A stretch of DNA of 64,000 bases, from assembly GCA_963634745.1 (NCBI GenBank), contig CAVHCX010000010.1, positions 25,743-89,742 of the forward strand, written 5' to 3'. The position numbers and the translations under genes are program-made. Below the pieces are notes generated by a model. That model ran no database searches, was not told where the DNA came from, and saw only the letters and a list, made by a program, of their open reading frames with translations. Shown here one piece after another: positions 33,387 through 41,341 of this stretch. Within the stretch, counting starts at the first letter, position 1. Every line of letters starts with the position of its first letter. This DNA is from CAKRJP01 sp963634745. GTDB taxonomy: Bacteria; Bacillota; Clostridia; Lachnospirales; Lachnospiraceae.

Positions 33387-33484
33387 ATATTCTCACCTGC
33401 TTGTCTTTCATATCGGGTTACATCTTTTAGTATTCTAGCACAGGGAAGATTTCAATTCAATCATTCTCCTATTGCAGCACTAGC

Positions 33485-33527
33485 AAAAAAGAGAGCCCCC
33501 GCTTGATCATGCGACAGCCCTCTTTTG
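33485..33527 (-). terminator. Terminator of the tRNA operon
   Basis: Imperfect hairpin with AAAAGAG / CTCTTTT and inner GC pairing, between ispF and the tRNA genes; a T-run follows on the minus strand. Confidence 0.65.
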
Positions 33528-33552
33528 TTTCTTAATTTTCTTGTAAAAAAAA

Positions 33553-33626
33553 TAGCGGGAACTGGATTTGAACCAGCGACACCACGGGTATGAACCGTGT
33601 GCTCTAGCCAACTGAGCTATCCCGCC
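33553..33626 (-). tRNA. tRNA-Met (CAU anticodon), copy 1
   Basis: Acceptor GGCGGGA / TCCCGCT (with a G1-U72 wobble), D arm GCTC/GAGC, anticodon loop TTCATAC and T loop TTCAAAT. The paired 1-72 position excludes an initiator tRNA, so elongator Met is most likely; a lysidine-modified Ile tRNA cannot be fully excluded. CCA is not encoded. Confidence 0.93.
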
Positions 33627-33634
33627 ACAAAAAA

Positions 33635-33656
33635 TATTGCAATCATACTTGCAATA
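33635..33656 (-). repeat. Perfect 8-bp hairpin before tRNA-Met copy 1
   Basis: TATTGCAA / TTGCAATA around a 6-base loop, 8 bases before the tRNA 5' end. Confidence 0.8.
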
Positions 33657-33659
33657 AAA

Positions 33660-33733
33660 TAGCGGGAACTGGATTTGAACCAGCGACACCACGGGTATGA
33701 ACCGTGTGCTCTAGCCAACTGAGCTATCCCGCC
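33660..33733 (-). tRNA. tRNA-Met (CAU anticodon), copy 2
   Basis: Identical over all 74 bases to the copy at 33553-33626. Confidence 0.93.
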
Positions 33734-33737
33734 ATAG

Positions 33738-33755
33738 ACAACATATAAATGTTGT
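33738..33755 (-). repeat. Perfect 7-bp hairpin before tRNA-Met copy 2
   Basis: ACAACAT / ATGTTGT around a 4-base loop, 4 bases before the tRNA 5' end. Confidence 0.8.
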
Positions 33756-33757
33756 AA

Positions 33758-33830
33758 TGGGACCAATAGGGCTCGAACCTATGACCCCCTGCTTGTAAGG
33801 CAGGTGCTCTCCCAGCTGAGCTATGATCCC
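33758..33830 (-). tRNA. tRNA-Val (UAC anticodon)
   Basis: Acceptor GGGATCA / TGGTCCC, D arm GCTC/GAGC, anticodon arm CTGC-CTTACAA-GCAG, and T loop TTCGAGC. First gene of the Val-Met-Met operon. CCA is not encoded. Confidence 0.97.
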
Positions 33831-33837
33831 ATATTTT

Positions 33838-33859
33838 GCAGGTTCTGTACCGAACCTGC
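33838..33859 (-). repeat. Perfect 8-bp hairpin before tRNA-Val
   Basis: GCAGGTTC / GAACCTGC around a 6-base loop; it starts about at the expected transcription start and ends 7 bases before the tRNA. Confidence 0.8.
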
Positions 33860-33865
33860 TTTGCT

Positions 33866-33895
33866 ATTATATAATCACAAGTTGTTTCTTGTCAA
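33866..33895 (-). promoter_or_regulatory. Promoter of the Val-Met-Met tRNA operon
   Basis: TTGACA (33890-33895), 18-base spacer, TATAAT (33866-33871), a consensus promoter. Confidence 0.8.
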
Positions 33896-33923
33896 TATAT
33901 TTTTTGAATTTTTTGAAAAATTT

Positions 33924-35258
33924 CTATACAATCCCCTGGGCATTCATTGCATCTACAACTTTTTCAAATCCGGCAATATTGGCACCTACTACGTAGTTTC
34001 CTTCAAATCCGTATCTCTTTGCCGCATCGTCCATGTTGTGGCAGATATTTACCATGATTCCCTTAAGCTTAGAATCTACTTCCTCGAAGGTCCAGCTTAA
34101 TCTCTCGCTGTTCTGTGACATTTCAAGAGCGGATGTTGCCACACCACCGGCATTTGCTGCCTTTCCGGGTGCGAATAATACACCATTTTCCTGCAAGTAC
34201 TCGGTTGCTTCCAGTGTAGTTGGCATGTTAGCTCCCTCGCATACTGCGATGCAGCCGTTTGCCACCAACTCTTTTGCATCCTCTAAATGTAATTCATTCT
34301 GAGTTGCACATGGAAGAGCAATGTCTACCTTTACAGACCATACGCCACGTCCCTCATGATATTCAGAATTCGGACGGTAATTCTTATACTCTGTTAATCT
34401 TGCACGTTTTACTTCTTTGATCTCTTTTAATGCAGCTACATCGATTCCTTCCGGATCATATACCCAGCCGGTAGAGTCGCTGACTGTCACAACCTTTGCT
34501 CCCAACTGCTGGGCCTTCTCTGTTGCATAGATTGCTACATTTCCTGAACCGGAAACTGCTACAGTCTTTCCTGCAATTTCTTTAGCATTGATTTTTAATA
34601 ATTCTTCTGTTAAATACAAAAGTCCGTATCCTGTAGCTTCGGTTCTTGCCAAAGATCCGCCGTAGGTTAAGCCCTTACCTGTAAGAACGCCTTCATACAA
34701 GCCTCTGATGCGCTTGTACTGGCCAAACATGTAACCGATCTCTCTTCCGCCTACACCGATATCTCCTGCCGGCACATCTGTATCTGCCCCAATATATTTG
34801 CAAAGCTCTGTCATAAAGCTCTGGCAGAATGCCATAACTTCTCTGTCTGATTTGCCCTTCGGATCAAAATCAGATCCTCCTTTTCCGCCTCCGATCGGAA
34901 GTCCTGTTAAGGAGTTTTTAAAAATCTGCTCGAATCCTAAGAATTTAATGATTCCTAAGTTTACAGAAGGATGGAAACGAAGTCCTCCCTTGTATGGTCC
35001 GATGGCGCTGTTAAACTGTACACGATATCCGGTATTCACCTGAACCTGTCCTTTGTCATCTACCCAAGGTACACGGAACTTAATCTGTCTTTCAGGCTCT
35101 GTCAATCGCTCTAAGAGCCCGTCTTTTCTGAATTTCTCTTCGTTGGCTTCTACGACTACACGCAAAGACTCCAACACTTCCTTTACAGCCTGGTGAAATT
35201 CCGGCTCTGCAGGATTCTTAGCTACTACACGCTCCAATACCTCATCTACATACGACAT
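33924..35258 (-). CDS. gdhA: NADP-type glutamate dehydrogenase
   Basis: A 444-residue hexameric-type Gdh, which aminates 2-oxoglutarate to glutamate. GPYKGGLRFHPSVN and PIGGGKGGSDFDPKGKSD carry the substrate and catalytic lysines; AVSGSGNVAIYATEKAQQLG is the nucleotide-binding motif; CEGANMPTT is typical of this class. Start at 35258 after AGGAGG. A roughly 200-base structured leader precedes it. Confidence 0.96.
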   Translation of the reverse strand: MSYVDEVLERVVAKNPAEPEFHQAVKEVLESLRVVVEANEEKFRKDGLLERLTEPERQIKFRVPWVDDKGQVQVNTGYRVQFNSAIGPYKGGLRFHPSVNLGIIKFLGFEQIFKNSLTGLPIGGGKGGSDFDPKGKSDREVMAFCQSFMTELCKYIGADTDVPAGDIGVGGREIGYMFGQYKRIRGLYEGVLTGKGLTYGGSLARTEATGYGLLYLTEELLKINAKEIAGKTVAVSGSGNVAIYATEKAQQLGAKVVTVSDSTGWVYDPEGIDVAALKEIKEVKRARLTEYKNYRPNSEYHEGRGVWSVKVDIALPCATQNELHLEDAKELVANGCIAVCEGANMPTTLEATEYLQENGVLFAPGKAANAGGVATSALEMSQNSERLSWTFEEVDSKLKGIMVNICHNMDDAAKRYGFEGNYVVGANIAGFEKVVDAMNAQGIV

Positions 35259-35462
35259 ACCATTTACCTCCTAAGGTTTTAAAAATATTTTAAACCTGTC
35301 ACTTGTAGTACTTTTAAACGTAGTTCCCCGCAAGCTACGTTTACCGCTTCTATTAAATTTTTCTTTTGTCCTACGAGTCCCCACTCGCACCACACAAATT
35401 GTCTGCGCCCTCTCTTGCAGACAATTTCCGGAAGAAAGCTCTTTCTTCCAGCGACAAATTTC
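35259..35462 (-). promoter_or_regulatory. Structured 5' leader of gdhA, unidentified
   Basis: Four hairpins lie in series on the minus strand: GGAAGAAA-GAGC-TTTCTTCC (35430-35449); a perfect 10-bp stem AATTGTCTGC / GCAGACAATT (35397-35426); CGAGT-GGGG-ACTCG (35374-35387), which can be nested in an outer TTTGT/ACAAA pairing (35365-35398) that excludes part of the second stem; and AAACGTAG / CTACGTTT (35316-35342). None is followed by a T-run. I recognise no known riboswitch. It holds no convincing open frame. The regular structure suggests a cis-regulatory or stabilising RNA. Confidence 0.55.
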
Positions 35463-35468
35463 TGCTTT

Positions 35469-35497
35469 ATTGTACTAAAGTTTTCTCTTCAGAGCAA
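35469..35497 (-). promoter_or_regulatory. Candidate promoter of gdhA
   Basis: TTGCTC (35492-35497), 17-base spacer, TACAAT (35469-35474). Confidence 0.5.
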
Positions 35498-35550
35498 GTA
35501 ATTTCGCTACAAAAAACAAGATTTTTGAAATTTATTTTCATTAAACTTGC

Positions 35551-35588
35551 AAAAAAAAGCGATTGACCTGTTTAAATTCACAGGCCAA
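35551..35588 (-). terminator. Terminator after purL
   Basis: TTGGCCTGT / ACAGGTCAA stem (one G-U pair), then eight T on the minus strand. Confidence 0.85.
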
Positions 35589-35648
35589 CCACCTTATTTT
35601 TTGCTATATTGATTTGATTATTCTTTCATCTGCAGGGGATAAGCGATC

Positions 35649-38600
35649 TTATTTAAAATATGCCACACCCGACTCAAAGATCTTCATATCCTGCTCTCCG
35701 TAAATATTCATAGCTACAGATCTTGCACGTCTCTCGGAATGAGCCATCTTACCAAGCACACGGCCATCCGGGCTTGTGATACCCTCGATGGCAAGGTAAG
35801 AACCGTTGACATTCCACTCTTCATCCATAGTAATATTTCCTTCCGGATCGCAATACTGGGTTGCTACCTGTCCGTTGGCGAAAAGCTTGTCTAACCATTC
35901 CTTATTTGCTACAAAACGTCCCTCTCCGTGGGATGCCGGATTGGTATATACACCGCCTAAGTCAGCCTGGGCAAGCCATGGAGACTTGTTGGTTACTACC
36001 TTGGTATAAACCATCTTGGAAATGTGACGGCCAATGGTATTGTAGGTCAAGGTCGGTGAATCCGGAGTCTGACCGGTGATACTTCCATTCGGAACAAGGC
36101 CTAATTTTATCAAGGCCTGGAATCCGTTACAGATACCCAGTGCCAGTCCGTCTCTTTCCTGTAATAGCTTCTCCACTGCCTCCTTGATCTTGGCATTCTG
36201 GAATGCAGTCGCAAAGAACTTGGCTGATCCGTCCGGCTCATCACCTGCACTAAAGCCACCTGGAAACATAATAATCTGGGCATCATTGATTGCCTTCTCA
36301 AAAATATTTACGGAATCCACAATGTCTGCTGCCGTCAGGTTCTTAAATACTCTTGTCTCCACCTTAGCGCCGGCTCTCTCAAAGGCCTTTGCACTGTCAT
36401 ACTCACAGTTGGTTCCCGGGAATACAGGAATAAATACCTTTGGCTGGGCGATCTTATGGCTGCAAATGTGAATGTCTTTGCTATCAAAAAGACCGGTTGT
36501 AACCTTTTCATCCTGGCCTTCTGCGCCGGAATTGGTAGCAAATACAGATTCCAAAGTCTCCTTCCATGCATCCTCTGCCTCAGAAAGTGTAAGCTTTGCA
36601 TCTCCGTAGCTAAAGGTCTCATCATCAGTTACTTCACCAATGACAGTATAAGCAAATCCTAAGTTTTCCAACTTCTCTGCCGGTACTTCTGCTACCAGAT
36701 CACCAAAGCCGGGTGCAAAAAGATCCTTAGCATCTACATCGCTAGAAAGAGCCACTCCCATTCTGTTACCGAAGGCCATCTTACTAACTGCTGCCACAAG
36801 ACCATGGCGATCCAAAGCATAGGCTGCCTTAATAGCTCCTGTATGGATAGCCTCTGTAAATTTCGCATACTGGTCCATAACCTTCTCGTAAACCGGAACA
36901 TCATATTCATCGGTAGGAATCTGAAGCCATACCAGTTTATCTCCTGCAGTCTTTAACTCAGGGCTGATAATATCCTTCTCTGTCGCGATATCTACCGCAA
37001 AGGAAACCAAGGTTGGAGGTACATCGATGTCCTCGAAGGTTCCTGACATACTATCCTTACCACCAATGGATGGAAGTCCGTATCCTAACTGGGCATCATA
37101 AGCTCCGAGAAGGGCAGCAAAAGGCTGACTCCATCTGCTTGGCTCCTCTGTCATTCTGCGGAAATATTCCTGGAAGGTGAAGCGGATCTTAGAATAGTCA
37201 CCACCGTTTGCTACAATCTTTGCAATCGACTCTGTCACTGCATAGATTGCCCCGTGATAGGGGCTCCAGGTAGAAAGATATGGATCAAATCCATAACTCA
37301 TCATAGTTACTGTATCGCAGTCTCCCTTAGATATCGGAAGCTTTGCTACCATGCTCTGGGTCTCTGTCATCTGATACTTACCGCCGTGAGGCATAAATAC
37401 AGATGCCGCTCCGATGGAACCGTCAAACATTTCCACAAGACCCTTCTGAGAGCAAACATTGAGGTCTTTTAAGGTCTCTAACCATTTCTTCTTAACATCT
37501 GTCACTTCTGTCCTGGTTAAAATGCTGTCTTTTCTTGCCGGAATATCCACGCAAACAGATGTTTCCTGGTGGGCTCCGTTGGTATCAAGGAAGGCTCTGG
37601 AAAGATTTACAATTTCTTTTCCCCTCCAAGACAGTACTAATCTCGGCTCCTCGGTTACCTCAGCTACAATGACTGCCTCCAGGTTCTCTTCATTTGCATA
37701 GCTTAAGAACTGGTCTACATCTTTTGGATCTACAACAACAGCCATACGCTCCTGGGATTCAGAAATCGCAATCTCAGTACCATCTAGGCCGGCATATTTT
37801 TTCGGTACCTTATCTAAGTTTACGCGGAGGCCATCTGCCAACTCACCGATGGCTACGGATACACCACCGGCACCAAAGTCGTTACATTTCTTAATGAGCT
37901 TACTAACTTCTTCTCTCTTGAACATGCGCTGGATCTTACGCTCTGTCGGAGCATTTCCCTTCTGGACCTCAGCCCCGCAGGTCTCAATAGACTCCATGGT
38001 GTGAACCTTGGAAGATCCGGTAGCTCCGCCACAGCCGTCACGGCCTGTACGGCCACCTAAGAGGATAATGATATCTCCCGGATCTGAAGTCTCACGGATG
38101 ACAGCCCGTCTTGGTGCTGCTCCCATAACCGCTCCAATCTCCATACGCTTTGCAACATAATTCGGATGATAGATTTCCTTGACAGCTCCTGTCGCCAGAC
38201 CGATCTGGTTACCATAAGAGCTATATCCATGGGCAGCCTCTCTGACCAACTTCTTCTGTGGAAGCTTTCCCTTTAGGGTATCCTTTACAGATACGGTAGG
38301 ATCTGCCGCTCCGGTCACACGCATGGCCTGGTATACGTAGGTACGTCCTGACAAAGGATCACGGATAGCTCCACCCAAGCAGGTAGCCGCACCACCGAAA
38401 GGCTCGATCTCTGTAGGATGATTGTGGGTCTCGTTTTTAAAGTTTACAAGCCACTCTTCCTCTACACCGTCAACCTTTACAGGAACAACGATACTGCAGG
38501 CATTGATTTCCTCAGACTCCTCCTGGTCCTCAAGCTTTCCTTCTGCCTTTAATTTCTTAGCAGCCAGAAGGGCAAGGTCCATAAGGCAGACAAATTTATC

Positions 38601-39416
38601 GTCTCTTCCTGCATAAATAGTTTCAAAATCCTTCTTATACTGATTGTAGGTAGCCTCGATCGGAGCCTTATAGTCCCCCTCTTTAAAGCTTACATCTGTA
38701 AGCTCTGTAGAAAAGGTTGTATGACGGCAGTGGTCAGACCAGTAGGTGTCAAGTACACGAATCTCTGTCATAGAAGGATCTCTGTCTTCCTCTCCGTGGA
38801 AATACTTCTGAATATGAAGGAAATCCTTAAAGGTCATAGCAAGTCCCAAGGAATCATAAAGCTCCTTAAGATCTGCCTCGCTCATATCCTTAAATCCATC
38901 AAAGATCAACACATCCTCTGGCTCATCAAACTTTGTAACTAAAGTCTCAGGCTTTTCTAAACCGGTCTCTCTGGAATCTACCGGGTTAATACAGTGTTCC
39001 TTAATCGCTGCAAATTCTTCATCAGAAACTAAACCTTCTTCTCCTACAACCACATAGGTGGTAGCTGTACGGATGACCGGCTGTTCATCCTCTTTAATAA
39101 ACTGAATACATTGAACTGCAGAATCTGCCCGCTGATCAAACTGACCCGGCAAAAATTCTACAGAAAAAATTCTGCTGTTTTCTCCAACCGGAAAGTCTTC
39201 TAAATATAAGGTATCTACCGGTGGTTCTGAAAAAATTCCATGGCATGCTTTTTCAAAGGTTTCATCTGAAACGTTTTCTACATCGTAACGGATCAGCACA
39301 CGAACTTCCTTCACATCCTTGATGCCAAGATAGCTTTTGATCTCGTGCTTTAAATCCTTTGCCTGTACAGCAAACTCTGGTTTTTTCTCTACGTATACAC
39401 GTCTTACATTGCTCAT
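35649..39416 (-). CDS. purL: Phosphoribosylformylglycinamidine synthase, single-chain
   Basis: A 1255-residue enzyme for the fourth step of purine synthesis, carrying in one chain what many Gram-positives split into PurS, PurL and PurQ. A PurS-like N-terminal part is followed by the PurL core (RVLDTYWSDHCRHTTFSTEL, NETHNHPTEIEPFGGAATCLGGAIRDP) and a C-terminal glutaminase from about residue 985 (PVFPGTNCEYDSAKAFERAGA, nucleophile Cys in LGICNGFQALIKLG, ASHGEGRF). This single-chain form is known in some Clostridia. Monocistronic here, apart from other pur genes. Confidence 0.96.
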   Translation of the reverse strand: MSNVRRVYVEKKPEFAVQAKDLKHEIKSYLGIKDVKEVRVLIRYDVENVSDETFEKACHGIFSEPPVDTLYLEDFPVGENSRIFSVEFLPGQFDQRADSAVQCIQFIKEDEQPVIRTATTYVVVGEEGLVSDEEFAAIKEHCINPVDSRETGLEKPETLVTKFDEPEDVLIFDGFKDMSEADLKELYDSLGLAMTFKDFLHIQKYFHGEEDRDPSMTEIRVLDTYWSDHCRHTTFSTELTDVSFKEGDYKAPIEATYNQYKKDFETIYAGRDDKFVCLMDLALLAAKKLKAEGKLEDQEESEEINACSIVVPVKVDGVEEEWLVNFKNETHNHPTEIEPFGGAATCLGGAIRDPLSGRTYVYQAMRVTGAADPTVSVKDTLKGKLPQKKLVREAAHGYSSYGNQIGLATGAVKEIYHPNYVAKRMEIGAVMGAAPRRAVIRETSDPGDIIILLGGRTGRDGCGGATGSSKVHTMESIETCGAEVQKGNAPTERKIQRMFKREEVSKLIKKCNDFGAGGVSVAIGELADGLRVNLDKVPKKYAGLDGTEIAISESQERMAVVVDPKDVDQFLSYANEENLEAVIVAEVTEEPRLVLSWRGKEIVNLSRAFLDTNGAHQETSVCVDIPARKDSILTRTEVTDVKKKWLETLKDLNVCSQKGLVEMFDGSIGAASVFMPHGGKYQMTETQSMVAKLPISKGDCDTVTMMSYGFDPYLSTWSPYHGAIYAVTESIAKIVANGGDYSKIRFTFQEYFRRMTEEPSRWSQPFAALLGAYDAQLGYGLPSIGGKDSMSGTFEDIDVPPTLVSFAVDIATEKDIISPELKTAGDKLVWLQIPTDEYDVPVYEKVMDQYAKFTEAIHTGAIKAAYALDRHGLVAAVSKMAFGNRMGVALSSDVDAKDLFAPGFGDLVAEVPAEKLENLGFAYTVIGEVTDDETFSYGDAKLTLSEAEDAWKETLESVFATNSGAEGQDEKVTTGLFDSKDIHICSHKIAQPKVFIPVFPGTNCEYDSAKAFERAGAKVETRVFKNLTAADIVDSVNIFEKAINDAQIIMFPGGFSAGDEPDGSAKFFATAFQNAKIKEAVEKLLQERDGLALGICNGFQALIKLGLVPNGSITGQTPDSPTLTYNTIGRHISKMVYTKVVTNKSPWLAQADLGGVYTNPASHGEGRFVANKEWLDKLFANGQVATQYCDPEGNITMDEEWNVNGSYLAIEGITSPDGRVLGKMAHSERRARSVAMNIYGEQDMKIFESGVAYFK

Positions 39417-39532
39417 AAATTGTCCTCCACTTATGAATCTGTCTTTAGTAATAGTTGTATGATTTTATTGTAGCATAGTTCTTGTTATTAAGTATATTAA
39501 TATATTTAAATATATTTATAATCTCTGCTAAT

Positions 39533-40267
39533 TTAATTACGAACTAACCCCTGCAAGCTTCTCTTTCTGCTTTCAAAGACTACCAGCCCTCCAAGTAAAC
39601 CCGTAATTCCTATTAAAAAGGCCCCAAAAAGCCTGGCAATCCGAACCACAAAATCAAAGAAGAAGCCTTCGGGAAGCATATTAATCATATAATCCGATCT
39701 AGGATCAAAGATCCAAAGATTATTGGTAAAGAAAATTCGATGGAAGATACGAAAGCTGGCATCAAAATTGACCATGCAACCAGCTCCTATTACAAGGGCA
39801 AAAAGTGCCATCACCAGTAAGGCTCGCAGGTGCCCCCAAAGGTATTCCTTCCCCATAGGCAGTCCCTCTTGATCCCACCGCTTCTTTACCAAAGCCGCAA
39901 AAAGCAATAAAAAAAAGGAAGTAATCATACAAACATTCCGAAGCAATAAGCCTCCCAAAAATAAATTCTTTACATCTGCCAAATGCAATCTGTCCTGCTC
40001 ATTAAAGAAGTCCTGATACTCTCCGTCTACCATAACATCAATGGATAGCTTGTCCTCTTTTCCGATCAGATAATCCATCATATGCTCTGTGACCTTCATA
40101 ATATCAGCATCTGTCATATCTAAAATATTGGCAACCCCGTAGGTCTTATATTCTTTTTCATAAAATCCATAGTCCGCATCTCCGTAAATTGCCACTTGAA
40201 AAGCTGTAAGAAGAAGGCCAAAAATAAGGAGCAGCATCCCTATGGTAGTAAGTATTTTAAACTTCAA
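39533..40267 (-). CDS. DUF1461 (TIGR01906-type) integral membrane protein
   Basis: A 244-residue protein with an N-terminal membrane segment (ILTTIGMLLLIFGLLLTAFQV), an extracytoplasmic part of about 70 residues (including MTDADIMKVTEHMMDYLIG), and three further membrane segments. The layout and the IMKVTEHMMDYL-type block match DUF1461. Relatives include Lit-like lipoprotein acyl-migration enzymes in some Firmicutes; I cannot say whether this is one. It lies upstream of purL on the same strand, with 116 AT-rich bases between. Confidence 0.75.
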   Translation of the reverse strand: MKFKILTTIGMLLLIFGLLLTAFQVAIYGDADYGFYEKEYKTYGVANILDMTDADIMKVTEHMMDYLIGKEDKLSIDVMVDGEYQDFFNEQDRLHLADVKNLFLGGLLLRNVCMITSFFLLLFAALVKKRWDQEGLPMGKEYLWGHLRALLVMALFALVIGAGCMVNFDASFRIFHRIFFTNNLWIFDPRSDYMINMLPEGFFFDFVVRIARLFGAFLIGITGLLGGLVVFESRKRSLQGLVRN

Positions 40268-40401
40268 ACATCCACCTTACCTTTCTTATAATTCTTATTT
40301 TTTTCTCTCCCAGCTTTGAAATCTATTCTATCAGAATGCCCATTGTTTTTCACCCTGTTTTGACTTATAATACAAATAGTTTTTAATAAGGAGCACTTAT
40401 T

Positions 40402-41292
40402 ATGGATATCAATTATGAATTATATAAAGTTTTCTATTATGTGGCTTCTACTTTGAGTTTTTCGGAAGCCTCCAAGAAGCTTTTCATTTCTCAATCGGCG
40501 GTCAGCCAATCCATTAAATCTTTAGAGAAAAAATTAGGACAGACTTTATTTATCCGCAGCACCAAGAAGGTATCTTTGACTCCGGAAGGGGAAATTCTTC
40601 TACGCCACGTAGAGCCGGCCCTCCATATGATCCACAGGGGCGAGTCCCAGCTTTTAGATGCCAATTCTACCGGCGGCCAGATCCGGATCGGGGCCAGCGA
40701 CACCATCTGCCGCTATTTTTTGGTACCCTACCTAAAGCAGCTTCATGAAGAATTCCCTCAGGCCCATATTAAGGTTACAAACGCCACCTCTATCGGCTGT
40801 GTGGAGCTTCTAGAGAGCGGACAGGTGGATTTAATTGTGGTTAATCTACCCAATCCCTACCTGCGCAATATTTCCAATGTGCAAGAAATCCACACCTTCC
40901 GGGATGTTTTTGTAGCCAATAATTCCTTTAAAGAACTAAAGGGCCGAAAGCTTAGCCTAAAAGAGCTGTCGGATTATCCTATTTTAATGTTAAATAAAAA
41001 TAGTACGACCAGCGAATTTTTGCACTCTATTTTCCAAAAGGAGCAGTTAGACCTGATTCCGGAAATTGAACTTAGCAGTAATGATCTTTTAATTGATCTT
41101 GCCGCCATTGGCTTAGGAATCGCTTTTGTGCCGGATTATTGTATTCCAAAAGATTCTAAGGAACTTTTTATCGTGGAAACCACTACAGAGGTTCCCACCA
41201 GACAATTAGCAGTGGCCTATAACAGCCAGATACCGATTTCCAAATCTGCACAGGCCTTTTTAAATCACTTACTCGGTCTGCCCCAAAACTAA
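40402..41292 (+). CDS. LysR family transcriptional regulator
   Basis: A 296-residue regulator. The winged helix-turn-helix is at residues 1-60 (LSFSEASKKLFISQSAVSQSIKSLEKKLGQTLFIR), followed by a periplasmic-binding-like effector domain. The target genes are unknown. glgB follows 49 bases downstream on the same strand with its own strong ribosome binding site, so regulation of, or cotranscription with, glgB is possible. The unrelated DUF1461 gene is divergent. Confidence 0.9.
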   Translation: MDINYELYKVFYYVASTLSFSEASKKLFISQSAVSQSIKSLEKKLGQTLFIRSTKKVSLTPEGEILLRHVEPALHMIHRGESQLLDANSTGGQIRIGASDTICRYFLVPYLKQLHEEFPQAHIKVTNATSIGCVELLESGQVDLIVVNLPNPYLRNISNVQEIHTFRDVFVANNSFKELKGRKLSLKELSDYPILMLNKNSTTSEFLHSIFQKEQLDLIPEIELSSNDLLIDLAAIGLGIAFVPDYCIPKDSKELFIVETTTEVPTRQLAVAYNSQIPISKSAQAFLNHLLGLPQN

Positions 41293-41341
41293 TTTTCTCG
41301 GGCAGCTTTCAAAATTATTTTTAGTCAAATAGGAGGTTTTC

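Noticed and set aside
33553..33733. Tandem identical 74-base repeat as a possible mobile or integration site
   Set aside because: Both copies are complete tRNA-Met genes; this is a simple tRNA duplication with no integrase or att-like remnant nearby.
36076..36471. 131-codon open frame antisense to purL
   Set aside because: Wholly inside purL on the opposite strand, with no family match and no ribosome binding site.
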